The notes under the pieces: model-generated
Told to the model about the DNA's origin: nothing
Database searches by the model: none
Seen by the model: the letters and a program-made list of their open reading frames with translations, nothing else
Position numbers and translations under genes: made by a program
Shown: positions 4,552 to 13,228 of the stretch, one piece after another
Layout of the letters: each line of letters begins with the position of its first letter
How positions within the stretch are numbered: the first letter of the stretch is position 1
Source of the DNA: CAYHPY01 sp964358485
Lineage (GTDB): Bacteria; Elusimicrobiota; Elusimicrobia; UBA1565; UBA9628
Reading direction: 5' to 3'
NCBI GenBank assembly: GCA_964358485.1
Contig: CAYHPY010000102.1
Coordinates: 1 to 13,228, forward strand
Length of the DNA stretch: 13,228 bases

Positions 4552-6561
4552 CCCGGTCAGGCGGTAGCCGGTCCAGGCCAGGCCGTAGGCGAGAACGAAG
4601 AAAACGGCGAACTGGGCGGCGGGCCAACCCCAGCCCCCGGTTTCCCGGCGGACCGTCGCGATCGTCGAAACGCACTGCATGGCGATGGCGAAAAAGATCA
4701 GCAGGCTCACCGCGGTCGCCGCGGTGTAGCGGGGGAGTCCGTCGGGGCCCTTGGCCGTCCGCAGGGCCTCCAGGAGGCCCTTCTCAGCGCCTTCCTCACC
4801 CGGGTCGAGGGCGTAGATGGTTCCCAAAGTGCCCACGAAGACCTCCCGGGCCGCCAGGGAGGAAAGAACCGCGATGCTCAGGCGCCAGTCGTAGCCGATC
4901 GGAGCGAAGACCGGCTCGATGATTTTCCCGAAGCGGCCCAGGGAACTCCCCTCAATGGCCGCGGCCGCGCGCCGCCCGCGCAAATGCGAGAGCAGGGAGG
5001 CATCCGCCCCGGGAGCCGCCTCGACGGCGGCGATCCGGGCCTCCAGTTCCCGGGTCTCGCGGCTTTTCGGGAAATTGGCGGCGGCCCAAAGCAGGAGGCT
5101 CAACGCGAAGATGACCTTCCCGGCGCGCGTGATGAAATGCCCCGCACGGGTCCAGACGTAGCGGACCAGGTCCGCCGGCTTGGGCACGCGGTAGGGGGGC
5201 AGGACCGTGACGGGCGCGCTCGGAGCCTGGTAGAGCGGGGAGGCCTTGAGAGCCAGGGCCAAGGCCAGGGCCACGGCCCCGCCGAACACATAGAGGCCGG
5301 AAAGCGCCACCGCTCGGGCGTGGAGCCCGAGAAGGCGGGTGGATTCGGGGATGAAGGCGGTGATGAGCAGGGTGTAGACGGGAATCCGGGCCGAGCAGGT
5401 CATCAATGGGGAAAGCAGGACCGCGGTGATCCGGCGACGCTCGTCGGGGATGGTCCGGGCGGCCAGCACCCCCGGAATGGCGCAGGCGAAGCTCGAAAGA
5501 AACGGCAAAAACACTTTCCCGTCCAGGCCGAATGGGCGCAGGAGGCGGTCGAGCATCGCGCCGGCCCGGGGCAGGTAGCCGCTGGCCTCCAACAGTCCGA
5601 TCATCGTAAAAAGTATGACGATTTGCGGCAAAAAGACGATGACGGCGGTGATCCCGGCCAGGACGCCGTCGCAAACGAGGCTTCCCAAAAGCGGGGGGAG
5701 ATTCGGCCGCAGCCACCCCGAGAGCGCGGCGCCCGCCGATTCCAAGCCGTCCTGGACCGGCGCCGCCCAAGAGAAAAGGGATTGAAAGACGAGGAAGAGG
5801 ATGGCGCCGAGGATGACCGGGCCCAGAATCGGGTGAAAGAGCTTCCGGTCGATGGAAATGGTCCGGGCCAGGACGGGAAGCACACGCCCCCGGCTCTCCC
5901 CGAGGGCCGCCGTCGCGGCGGAGTCGGCTTTGGCTTGGGCCCGCCGCTGGACGGCCGCGAGCTCGGCCTGGCCCGGGAGCAGGAGGGTGGTTTCAGGCGT
6001 CCGCTCGCCCGCCGCGAAGGCCCCCTCGGACAGGAAATCCCGGAGCGCGTCCATGCCATCGCCGTTGCGCGCGGAAATCCCGAACACGCGGAGGCCGAGC
6101 CGGCTTTCGAGCGCGGCGATGTCCGGCTTGAGGCCGTTTTCGGCCGCCTCGTCGATCATGTTCAGGGCCAGGAAAACTTGGAAGCCGCAATCCTTGAGGC
6201 CCAAAGCGAAGGTGAGGTCGTTGGCCAAATTGCTCGCCTCCGAAAGGCAGAGCACCCGAAGATCGCCTTCCTGCGCCGCGACCAGAAGAAACTCCAACGC
6301 GACCTTTTCATCGATGGAGGCGGGGAGCAGGGAGAAGGTCCCCGGAAGATCGACGATCTCGACCGGGGCCCGGCCGGGGCATTCCATGACCCCGGACGCC
6401 TGCTCCACGGTGGTCCCGTGGAAATTGGCGACGCGGTGATTGAGCCCGGTCAGCGCGTTGAAGAGGGTGGTCTTTCCGGTATTGGGCCGCCCCGCCAGGG
6501 CCAGGACGCGGGATTTGGAGGGCGCGGGGGGGGCGGGCGTCGGGTCGGCGCGCGCGCTCAC
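4540..6561 (-). CDS. feoB: Ferrous iron transporter FeoB
   Basis: GTP-linked inner-membrane Fe(II) uptake protein, 673 residues from the GTG at 6561. That start overlaps the feoA stop (GTGA, 6558-6561) and leaves a short proline/alanine-rich lead of about 17 residues before the G domain; the frame is open 25 codons further up, inside feoA. G-protein motifs: G1 GRPNTGKTT (24-32), G2 threonine in GTTVE (49-53), G3 DLPG (71-74), G4 NMID (134-137), and SARNGDG near 150. The membrane domain has the two Feo Gate regions with their conserved cysteines, SSFACAIPGVLAARTIPDE and PLMTCSARIPVYTLLI, then further hydrophobic segments to a short C-terminus without the cysteine tail seen in some enterobacterial FeoB. 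It is likely co-transcribed with feoA from the promoter near 6800. Its last 12 bases overlap the end of the ceramidase-like frame on the other strand. Confidence 0.96.
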   Translation of the reverse strand: MSARADPTPAPPAPSKSRVLALAGRPNTGKTTLFNALTGLNHRVANFHGTTVEQASGVMECPGRAPVEIVDLPGTFSLLPASIDEKVALEFLLVAAQEGDLRVLCLSEASNLANDLTFALGLKDCGFQVFLALNMIDEAAENGLKPDIAALESRLGLRVFGISARNGDGMDALRDFLSEGAFAAGERTPETTLLLPGQAELAAVQRRAQAKADSAATAALGESRGRVLPVLARTISIDRKLFHPILGPVILGAILFLVFQSLFSWAAPVQDGLESAGAALSGWLRPNLPPLLGSLVCDGVLAGITAVIVFLPQIVILFTMIGLLEASGYLPRAGAMLDRLLRPFGLDGKVFLPFLSSFACAIPGVLAARTIPDERRRITAVLLSPLMTCSARIPVYTLLITAFIPESTRLLGLHARAVALSGLYVFGGAVALALALALKASPLYQAPSAPVTVLPPYRVPKPADLVRYVWTRAGHFITRAGKVIFALSLLLWAAANFPKSRETRELEARIAAVEAAPGADASLLSHLRGRRAAAAIEGSSLGRFGKIIEPVFAPIGYDWRLSIAVLSSLAAREVFVGTLGTIYALDPGEEGAEKGLLEALRTAKGPDGLPRYTAATAVSLLIFFAIAMQCVSTIATVRRETGGWGWPAAQFAVFFVLAYGLAWTGYRLTGLLL

Positions 6562-6791
6562 GGGGCCAAGGCCTCGACCTGAATGCGGCCGAGGAGGCTT
6601 TCCTCGATGGCCAAAAGCTGGGGGCCGACCAAGCATTCCACCGGGTCCCGGAGGGGAGTCCGCAGGATTTTGACGATCTCCACGCCTTCCCGCAGGCCCA
6701 AACTGGCCAAGCGCAGGCGCTGGGACTCCCCGAGGGAGGCCAGGCCGGTGACCCGGGCCCTGGAGCCGAGCGCAAGGGTGGCGAGCGTCAC
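6558..6791 (-). CDS. feoA: FeoA family protein
   Basis: 77-residue SH3-like partner of FeoB, thought to act in the cytoplasm on FeoB's assembly or activity. It shows the typical FeoA order: MTLATLALGSRARVTGL at the N-terminus, an RLRLASLGLREGVEI stretch in the middle (family: RLLDMGLTPGxEV), then the C-terminal LLAIEESLLGRIQVEAL. The start is a GTG at 6791, chosen because the N-terminus then matches the family. A perfect TATAAT ends only six bases upstream, leaving no room for a ribosome-binding site, so the transcript is probably leaderless. The stop overlaps the feoB GTG (GTGA), so the two genes are translationally coupled. Confidence 0.92.
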   Translation of the reverse strand: MTLATLALGSRARVTGLASLGESQRLRLASLGLREGVEIVKILRTPLRDPVECLVGPQLLAIEESLLGRIQVEALAP

Positions 6792-6797
6792 GGCTTT

Positions 6798-6825
6798 ATT
6801 ATACCTTATTGAGACCGTATTTCAA
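6798..6825 (-). promoter_or_regulatory. Predicted sigma70-type promoter of feoAB
   Basis: On the minus strand TTGAAA (6825-6820; -35, 5 of 6 to TTGACA) and TATAAT (6803-6798; perfect -10) are separated by 16 bases. Transcription would start at about 6791-6792, which is the first base of the feoA GTG or one base before it. The region is AT-rich against a very GC-rich background, supporting a real promoter. Confidence 0.75.
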
Positions 6826-6829
6826 TAAG
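6805..6829. promoter_or_regulatory. Perfect inverted repeat overlapping the feoAB promoter (candidate operator)
   Basis: CTTATTGA (6805-6812) and TCAATAAG (6822-6829) are exact reverse complements separated by nine bases. The repeat covers the -35 box and most of the spacer up to the -10, an ideal place for a repressor to block feoAB. The context suggests a metal-dependent regulator, but the sequence does not match the classic Fur 19-mer, DtxR or FNR boxes that I know, so no regulator is named. Confidence 0.55.
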
Positions 6830-6848
6830 AAACGGCTTGGGAAATGGG

Positions 6849-6854
6849 TATAAT
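6849..6854 (+). promoter_or_regulatory. Candidate -10 box of the TPR gene
   Basis: A perfect TATAAT on the plus strand ends nine bases before the ATG at 6864, so transcription would begin at about 6861 and the mRNA would be nearly leaderless. No good -35 is present at 16-18 bases upstream. The feoA operator candidate ends 20 bases upstream, so one regulator could affect both directions. Confidence 0.45.
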
Positions 6855-6863
6855 CTCCGGGAG

Positions 6864-7922
6864 ATGAAAGACGCCGCCAGCCGCCTGGAAGCCGCCCAGG
6901 ACTTTTTGGAAGCGGGCCGCCCCGCCCACGCCCTCCGCGTTCTGGCGCCCCGGCCCGCCGCCCTCTTGGCGGGGGAAACTCAATTCCTGCGGGCCGAGGC
7001 TCTTCGTGCCCAGGGTTTTTTCGACCGGGCCGCCGCCGCCTACCACCGGGTGCCCGCCCTCGCCCGGGGAGACCGGGACCTCCGGGGCCGCGCCGCTTTG
7101 GGCTTGGCGGCCGTCTGGCGCTCCCTGGGCAAGGTCGGTCCGGCCCGAGCCGCCATGAACGCCGCGCGGGCCGCGGGCGCCACCGGCGTGCCGATGGACT
7201 TGGAGTCCGCCCTCATCGAGCGGGCGGCAGGGAACTGGAAGCGTTGCCTGCCCTCCCTGAAAGCCCTTTTGGCGCGCTTTTCCCGGGAAAAAGATTCGGC
7301 GTCGGCCGCGTTCGTCCATTGGGCCTTGGGGGGTGCGCGCCGCTTTTCCGGGGACTTGGCGGGAGGCCGGAAGGATTTTGAAGCTTCTTTGCGCCTGGCC
7401 CGCCGCGCCGCCGACGCACCGGGCGTCGTCTACGCCCTTTTCGGCCTGGCCGGGGTCAGCCGCATCCAGGGGCGCTTGGAGGAGTCCCGCGCCCGCTACG
7501 CCGAGGCCGGGCGACTTTTGGCCAAGACCCAGGACATTTTCGGAAAGGCGTACGCTTTCTGCGGAGAGTCCAACGCCCTGCGCCAACTCGGGCGATTGGA
7601 AGAGGCCCGGCGCGGCTACCTCCGGTCCCGGGGGCTGTACGCGAGCCTGGGCGACGCCGTGGACCTGGCCTATGTGGACTGGGGCCTGGGAAAAATCGCC
7701 CTGGCCCGGGGCCGCCTGGCCGAGGCGGACAAATGGCTCAAGCTGGCGCTCGCGGGCTTTTCCAAGGGCGCCGAGGCGCGGGGCTTGGTCTTGTCCGAGC
7801 ACGCCTTGGCCGCCCTGCGCCACGCCCAGGGCCGGTCCCGGGAAGGCGAACTCTTGTTCGACCAGGCCGTCCGCCGGTCGCGGAAGGCGGGGCTGACCGC
7901 GCACCTCGAAATCTTTACCTGA
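6864..7922 (+). CDS. Tetratricopeptide-repeat (TPR) protein, function unknown
   Basis: 352 residues, alanine- and arginine-rich, almost wholly made of paired helices of the TPR type. Clear units include FLEAGRPAHALRVLA, RAQGFFDRAAAAYHRV, FSGDLAGGRKDFEASLRLAR, RIQGRLEESRARYAEAGRL, RQLGRLEEARRGYLRSRGL and LARGRLAEADKWLKLAL, spaced roughly 40 residues apart in the second half. There is no signal peptide, membrane segment or catalytic domain, so a cytoplasmic protein-protein interaction scaffold is likely. A start at TTG 6837 is also open, but it would put the TATAAT inside the gene; the ATG at 6864 is preferred. It is divergent from feoA and ends eight bases before the end of lptB on the other strand, with no visible terminator between. 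The partner is unknown. Confidence 0.82.
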   Translation: MKDAASRLEAAQDFLEAGRPAHALRVLAPRPAALLAGETQFLRAEALRAQGFFDRAAAAYHRVPALARGDRDLRGRAALGLAAVWRSLGKVGPARAAMNAARAAGATGVPMDLESALIERAAGNWKRCLPSLKALLARFSREKDSASAAFVHWALGGARRFSGDLAGGRKDFEASLRLARRAADAPGVVYALFGLAGVSRIQGRLEESRARYAEAGRLLAKTQDIFGKAYAFCGESNALRQLGRLEEARRGYLRSRGLYASLGDAVDLAYVDWGLGKIALARGRLAEADKWLKLALAGFSKGAEARGLVLSEHALAALRHAQGRSREGELLFDQAVRRSRKAGLTAHLEIFT

Positions 7923-7930
7923 GCGCGGGG

Positions 7931-8650
7931 CTAAATCTTAAAATCCTTCCCGAGATACAGCTCCCGCGCCTTGGGATCCTCCAGCAGCTGTTTGGCCTCT
8001 CCCTCGAACAGGATCTGCCCGTCGTAGATCAGGTAGGCCCGGTCGATGATCGGCATGGCCTCGCGGACGTTGTGGTCGGTGATGAGGACCCCGATCCCCT
8101 GTTCCTTGAGGCGCAGGATCATGTTCTTGAGCTCGCCCACCGTAATCGGGTCGATGCCCACGAAGGGCTCGTCGAGCAGGACCAGCTTGGGGTTGTGGAT
8201 CATGGCGCGGGCCACTTCCAGGCGCCGCTTTTCGCCCCCCGACAGGTTTTGGGCCAGGTTGTGGCGGAGCTTCCAGAGGCCGAACTCGTCGAGCAGTTCC
8301 TTGACCTTGCGCATCTGCTCCAAGCGGCTGGGAATGGTCCGTTCCAGCACCGCCCGGAGGTTCTCCTCGACGGTGAGTCCCCGGAAGACCGTCGGCTCCT
8401 GGGCCAGGTAGCCCAGGCCCAAGCGCGCGCGGGCGTACATGGGGATGTTCGTGACGTCCGCCCCATCGATGAAAACCCCGCCGGAATCCGGCTTGACGAA
8501 GCCGGCCATGGTGTAGAAGGTCGTCGTTTTCCCGGCCCCGTTGGGCCCCAACAGGCCGACCACCTCCGCGCCCACGACCGACAAGGAAATCCCCTTGACC
8601 ACCTCGCGCTTTCCGTAGGTTTTTCGGATGGAACGGCTTTCGAGCTTCAT
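7931..8650 (-). CDS. lptB: LPS export ABC transporter ATPase LptB
   Basis: 239-residue cytoplasmic ATPase that with LptF and LptG pulls LPS out of the inner membrane and pushes it along the Lpt bridge. All ABC motifs are present: Walker A GPNGAGKTT (35-43), Q-loop Q84 in the LptB-type YLAQEPTVFRGLTVEENL (81-98), signature LSGGEKRR (136-143), Walker B LVLLDEPFVGIDP (156-168) and H-loop H193 in LITDHNVRE. The YLAQEPTVFR and FVGIDP wording separates LptB from the general ABC pool. Its ATG overlaps the TGA of the preceding gene (ATGA, 8647-8650). It is last in the operon seen here and converges on the TPR gene. LptF and LptG are not in this window. Confidence 0.95.
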   Translation of the reverse strand: MKLESRSIRKTYGKREVVKGISLSVVGAEVVGLLGPNGAGKTTTFYTMAGFVKPDSGGVFIDGADVTNIPMYARARLGLGYLAQEPTVFRGLTVEENLRAVLERTIPSRLEQMRKVKELLDEFGLWKLRHNLAQNLSGGEKRRLEVARAMIHNPKLVLLDEPFVGIDPITVGELKNMILRLKEQGIGVLITDHNVREAMPIIDRAYLIYDGQILFEGEAKQLLEDPKARELYLGKDFKI

Positions 8651-9411
8651 GGGAGAGCGCCCCCCGGCGCTTTGCGGAACACCAGCCAGCCCCGGGACCG
8701 TCCCTCGGCGATCAGACGGCGAATCTGCCCGGGAGGCAGAACCGGGGGCGTCCAGTCTTTCCCGGGTTTTTCGGGCACGGCGTAGGCTTGCCGCCGGGGA
8801 TCGGTGTCACGGGCGACGATGGAATCTGCCTGCACGGCCCCGACCCACTCCCCCTCGAGCTTGCGCACCACCGGCCGGCTCCCGGTCAGGCGCATCTCGG
8901 AGGTTTTCCAATCGTAGTCGGCGCGGTCGGCCCAGCTTTCCATCCGGGTGCCCCAGATGCGGACGGCTCCGGTGAGGGAAGCGATGGAGTCCATCTCCCA
9001 ATCCAAACGGCGGGCCTGCCCGTATTCCCGGGAGCCGTCGGAGCTTTCCATCTCGAAACGGATCGGCTCCTCGCCGGGGCCCAACAGCTCTCCCTTGCGG
9101 GTGACCTGGGAGAATCGGGCCTTGTCCCCCGAGGCCTTGAGCACGCCGGCGCCGTCGGGCAAGGTGTAATCGGCCCGCACGTTTCCCTTGAGGTCCCAGG
9201 TTTCGGAGTCGTGCTTGAACAGGGCCCAATCCGAGCGCATCATATAGGACAGCGTCCAGTAACGGACGTCTCCCTTGAACTCCTCTTCCTTCTGAGGGGA
9301 GCGGCGGATGAGCCATTCCTTGCTTTTGACGCGGGTCACCGCCAACGGGGAGGCCGCCCAGGCGGGCCCGGCCAGCAACGCCAGAAAGATCGCGCCGAGC
9401 CGCAGGCTCAT
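8647..9411 (-). CDS. lptA: LptA/OstA-like periplasmic LPS transport protein
   Basis: 254 residues with a clear cleavable signal peptide (hydrophobic 5-17, probable cut after AWA at 17-19). The rest is beta-rich with alternating polar and hydrophobic residues in repeats typical of the OstA jellyroll: FKGDVRYWT, WDLKGNVRADY, ASGDKARFSQV, LTGAVRIWG, ESWADRADYDWKTSEMRLTG, VQADSIV. LptA in the family forms the periplasmic bridge that carries LPS to the outer membrane. Sequence alone is only moderately diagnostic; the position between lptC and lptB, joined to both by ATGA overlaps, makes LptA the best call. It is longer than E. coli LptA (185 residues), with a C-terminal proline-containing tail of about 50 residues. 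An OstA-domain protein of other role is the alternative. Confidence 0.75.
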   Translation of the reverse strand: MSLRLGAIFLALLAGPAWAASPLAVTRVKSKEWLIRRSPQKEEEFKGDVRYWTLSYMMRSDWALFKHDSETWDLKGNVRADYTLPDGAGVLKASGDKARFSQVTRKGELLGPGEEPIRFEMESSDGSREYGQARRLDWEMDSIASLTGAVRIWGTRMESWADRADYDWKTSEMRLTGSRPVVRKLEGEWVGAVQADSIVARDTDPRRQAYAVPEKPGKDWTPPVLPPGQIRRLIAEGRSRGWLVFRKAPGGALP

Positions 9412-9935
9412 CGCTTTCCATCCGTCGAGATCACCGACTCCTGATTGAAGATCCGAGCCGATGTCCCGCGGTGGTCGGCCTCGAAACCTCGTCCCCTCAC
9501 GATGGCGCCCGGGCGTTCCAGGACCACGGGGCCCTCGGTGAAAAAGCCCGACCGCTTGTCGTCGTAGAACAGCTCCTCGGTCTTCATGGTGGAACGTTCC
9601 TGGAGAAGCTCCAGGACCACCGAGCTGGCAAGATGCACTTGGGAGGTGGACAGATCGGCGTTGCCGGTCCGCCCCCGGACCCGAACGGAGGTTTTTCCGT
9701 TCTCAAAGAGCTCCATGCGGGGCTCGGTGAGGGCGGCCTTTTGGTCGTTTTCCCGGAGGACCGCCCGTTCCGCCCGGAGCAGGTAGGCCAGCTTCCCCCC
9801 TCGGGTTTGGCGGAGCGTGAAATCCTCCAAGGTTTGAACCGGGGTGAGGTCCTCGGCGGAGGGCGCGCTCTCGCACGCGGCGCCCGCGAGGGCGACGGCC
9901 GCCAGGCCCGGCCAGGCTCCTCGGGGAAACCTCAC
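9408..9935 (-). CDS. lptC: LPS export system protein LptC
   Basis: 175 residues from a GTG at 9935 that overlaps the preceding stop (GTGA). LptC links the inner-membrane LptBFG complex to the LptA bridge. The family pattern is visible: FTLRQTRGGKLAYLLRAERA (about 39-58), LTEPRMELFENGK, RVRGRTGNADLSTSQVHLASSV, TEELFYDDKRSGFFTEGPV and IVRGRGFEAD, repeated OstA-like strands. The N-terminus has a hydrophobic stretch (7-20) ending in AGAAC with C21, so it may be a lipoprotein, although the lipobox lacks the usual leucine or valine at -3. E. coli LptC is instead anchored by an uncleaved helix. The neighbours lptA and lptB support the assignment. Confidence 0.88.
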   Translation of the reverse strand: MRFPRGAWPGLAAVALAGAACESAPSAEDLTPVQTLEDFTLRQTRGGKLAYLLRAERAVLRENDQKAALTEPRMELFENGKTSVRVRGRTGNADLSTSQVHLASSVVLELLQERSTMKTEELFYDDKRSGFFTEGPVVLERPGAIVRGRGFEADHRGTSARIFNQESVISTDGKR

Positions 9936-10252
9936 CGTTTGGCTGGATCTCCCATCGGGGCCGAAGGGGCCTTAAGCTGGTCCTCGGGCTGGTGTTTCGG
10001 CAGGCCCGGCCGCTTGAGCCAAGGAGTCATTTCGGGCGCGATGGTACGGATGTGATAAGGGCGGGGAAGGGTCTTGAGGGCGGCGGAGATCGCGAAATAA
10101 CCGACGGTGAGGCTGGCGTAGATGATGCCCAGGGTCTTCATGTGCCACCGGGCGTCCGGAAACCAGGCCGGGGCGACGCTGAAATCCCGGCCGCATTTTC
10201 GGCAGCCCTTGGCCGTCTCCTTGTTTTCCTGACCGCAATTGAGGCATTTCAT
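9932..10252 (-). CDS. Zinc-ribbon, single-pass membrane protein of unknown function
   Basis: 106 residues. The first 21 hold a zinc-ribbon half-site pair, C3-x2-C6 and C17-x2-C20 (CLNCGQ...CRKCGR), the rubredoxin-like knuckle common in bacterial zinc-ribbon proteins. One hydrophobic segment follows (41-59, LGIIYASLTVGYFAISAAL), then a proline-rich, charged tail of about 45 residues without recognisable domain. It is predicted to be in the inner membrane with the ribbon probably in the cytoplasm. The ATG overlaps the kdsA stop (ATGA) and its stop overlaps the lptC GTG (GTGA), so it is made in step with Kdo synthesis and LPS export. A role in LPS assembly is suggested only by position; I recognise no named family. 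Confidence 0.82.
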   Translation of the reverse strand: MKCLNCGQENKETAKGCRKCGRDFSVAPAWFPDARWHMKTLGIIYASLTVGYFAISAALKTLPRPYHIRTIAPEMTPWLKRPGLPKHQPEDQLKAPSAPMGDPAKR

Positions 10253-11083
10253 TGGCGTTTCCTCTTGACCAAAGCGTCGATGTCCCGTAGCGTCCGGGAA
10301 AGGCCCTTGACGTCGGCGAGCTTCAGGGAATTGGGCCCGTCGGAAAGAGCCTCGTCGGGGTTGTGGTGGGTCTCCAGGAAAATCCCGGCGATTCCCACCG
10401 CGGCGGCGGCGCGGGCCAGGGAGGGGACGAATTCCCGCTGGCCGCCCGTGGCGTGTCCCAGCGCGCCGGGAAGCTGGACGGAATGGGTGGCGTCGTATAT
10501 CACCGGGTAGCCGAGCTCCTTCATGATGGCCAGCGCCCGCATGTCCACCACGAGGTTGCCGTAGCCGAAGGTGGTGCCGCGCTCGGTCACCATGATGCGG
10601 CGGTTGCCCGTGGATTCCACCTTGCGGACGGCGTTCTTGATGTCCCAGGGGGAAAGGAATTGGCCTTTTTTAATGTTGACCGCCAGGCCGGTCCGGCCGC
10701 AGGCCAGCAGAAGATCGGTTTGGCGGCAAAGGAAGGCGGGAATCTGAAGGATGTCCACGTAGCGCGCCGCCAGGTCGGCCTGGGAAGCCTCGTGGACGTC
10801 CGTGATGACGGGCACGCCGAGCTCTCCGCCCACGGCTTTGAGGATCTCCAAGCCGCGCAGCATGCCCTTGCCGCGGTAGGAGGCCAGGGAGCTTCGGTTG
10901 GCCTTGTCGAAAGAGCACTTGAGCACGAAGCCGGCCCCCAAGGCCGCGTAGGCCTCCTTGAGCGTCCGTCCCACGCGCCGCAGGAGCGATTCCGATTCCA
11001 TGGAGCACAACCCGCCGATGAAGGTCAGCGGGGCGGAGTTGGAAAAGCGCGCGCTCCCGACCTGGACCTCCACCTCGGCGTTT

Positions 11084-11091
<8 letters not shown>
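10249..11091 (-). CDS. kdsA: 3-deoxy-8-phosphooctulonate synthase KdsA (metal-dependent type)
   Basis: 280-residue cytoplasmic enzyme that joins phosphoenolpyruvate and arabinose 5-phosphate to Kdo 8-phosphate, the first committed step to the LPS inner-core sugar Kdo. Signature stretches are KCSFDKANRSS, ITDVHE, DILQIPAFLCRQTDLL, NIKKGQFLSPWD, VTERGTTFGYGNLVVD, YDATHSVQLPG and LETHHNPDEALSDGPN. The four residues that bind metal in the Aquifex enzyme (C11, H185, E222, D233) occur as C29, H203, E240 and D251, all shifted by exactly 18, so this is the metal-dependent class and not the E. coli type, which has Asn at the first site. The residues before the cysteine read GGL, not the AGP of Aquifex. 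The start overlaps the pyrG end by eight bases (11084-11091). Confidence 0.97.
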
Positions 11092-12693
<1,602 letters not shown>

Positions 12694-12697
<4 letters not shown>

Positions 12698-13228
12698 GGC
12701 CGGGCCCCCTTATACCGGTTTTTCCAACGGGCCAGGAAGGCCCGGTAGTCTTCGGGGGTGTCGATGGAGCGGGGGGCTTCCCGTGTCTCGACCAGGCGGA
12801 TCCTCATGCCATGCTCGAGGGCGCGCAACTGCTCGAGCTTCTCCGTGCGTTCGAGGTGGCTGGGCTTCAGGCGGGAGAAGGCCAGCAGGGCCTCGCGCCG
12901 GAAGCCGTAGATCCCGACGTGGAGGAGGGCCTTCGCGGGGATCCCCCGTTCCCGGTCATGGGGGATGACGGCACGGGAGAAGTAGAGGGCATAGCCGGCC
13001 CGGTCGGAGACCACCTTCACGACGGCGGGGTTCTCCAGGCCGGTGGTGCCCCGGCAGGGGCGGACGGCGGTGACCCAGTCGGCTTTCGGGTCGCTCTTCA
13101 AGGCCCGGGCCACCCGGTCGATGAGGGCAGGTGAGATCTCGGGCTCGTCTCCCTGGACATTGAGGTAGTACCGGGAGGGAAGGGCCCGTGCGACCTCGGC
13201 CACCCGGTCCGTGCCGCTGGCGTGGGTT
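12694..13228 (-). CDS. kdsB: CMP-Kdo synthetase KdsB, C-terminal part (cut by window edge)
   Basis: 3-deoxy-manno-octulosonate cytidylyltransferase activates Kdo with CTP to CMP-Kdo for transfer to lipid A. About 178 of the usual ~250 residues are in the window. The frame runs unbroken through the edge; at the edge it reads HASGTDRVAEVARAL, the conserved SGTDR segment. It is followed by LNVQGDEPEISPALID, HVGIYGFRREALLAF, LERTEKLEQLRALEHG and IDTPEDYRAF, all KdsB hallmarks. A GTG at 13203 is open as a start but would remove the conserved SGTDR, so it is not the real start. The stop overlaps pyrG by ATGA. It is the first gene of the operon visible here; its promoter lies outside. Confidence 0.95.

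Noticed and set aside
4984..6582. A long plus-strand open frame (about 530 codons) opposite feoB
   Set aside because: It is antisense to a clear feoB and its translation is a low-complexity Gly/Arg/Glu/Gln mix without any domain, a usual by-product of third-position GC bias.
6562..6636. Extension of FeoB to a start at 6636
   Set aside because: It would run 75 bases into feoA, and the added residues are an Arg/Pro/Gly-rich stretch. The GTG at 6561 gives the GTGA overlap seen repeatedly in this window.
7923..7930. Possible bidirectional terminator between the TPR gene and lptB
   Set aside because: The gap is only eight bases and I see no stem with a T-run in it or just beside it.

Overview
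The window comes from a high-GC, diderm (LPS-making) bacterium. It encodes the enzymes that make and activate Kdo (kdsA, kdsB) and parts of the LPS export machine (lptA, lptB, lptC). Nearly every gene is packed against its neighbour with 4-8 base stop/start overlaps. The gene order kdsB-pyrG-kdsA-...-lptC-lptA-lptB and the protein style resemble uncultured high-GC phyla such as Elusimicrobiota. That placement is an inference; nothing here (no rRNA, no tRNA) fixes the taxonomy.

Layout: (1) Bases 1-651, minus strand: the N-terminal 217 residues of L-aspartate oxidase (nadB), cut by the window edge. (2) Bases 705-4551, plus strand: a four-gene run starting from a short divergent spacer. It encodes a gamma-class carbonic-anhydrase-like protein, a membrane-tethered histidine-kinase-like protein with a degenerate ATP site, a single-domain receiver, and one unbroken 710-codon frame. 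That frame joins an endonuclease III-like iron-sulfur DNA glycosylase to a secreted neutral-ceramidase-like hydrolase through a signal-peptide-like segment. (3) Bases 4540-6791, minus strand: feoB and feoA, ferrous iron uptake, meeting the previous gene tail to tail with a 12-base overlap. (4) Bases 6864-7922, plus strand: a TPR protein divergent from feoA. The spacer between them carries a near-consensus promoter, a perfect 8-base inverted repeat and -10 boxes so close to both start codons that both mRNAs may be leaderless. (5) Bases 7931-13228, minus strand: a seven-gene operon in the order kdsB (partial), pyrG, kdsA, a zinc-ribbon membrane protein, lptC, lptA, lptB.

Functionally, PyrG supplies the CTP that KdsB uses to activate the Kdo made downstream of KdsA, and LptC, LptA and LptB then move finished LPS to the outer membrane, so the operon couples an LPS sugar precursor pathway to LPS export. 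The most unusual points are the glycosylase-ceramidase frame, two near-perfect long hairpins inside its glycosylase half (where GC content also drops), the degenerate kinase, and the compact feoA/TPR control region. No tRNA, rRNA, insertion sequence, CRISPR array or origin was seen. No stretch over 300 bases lacks a gene.
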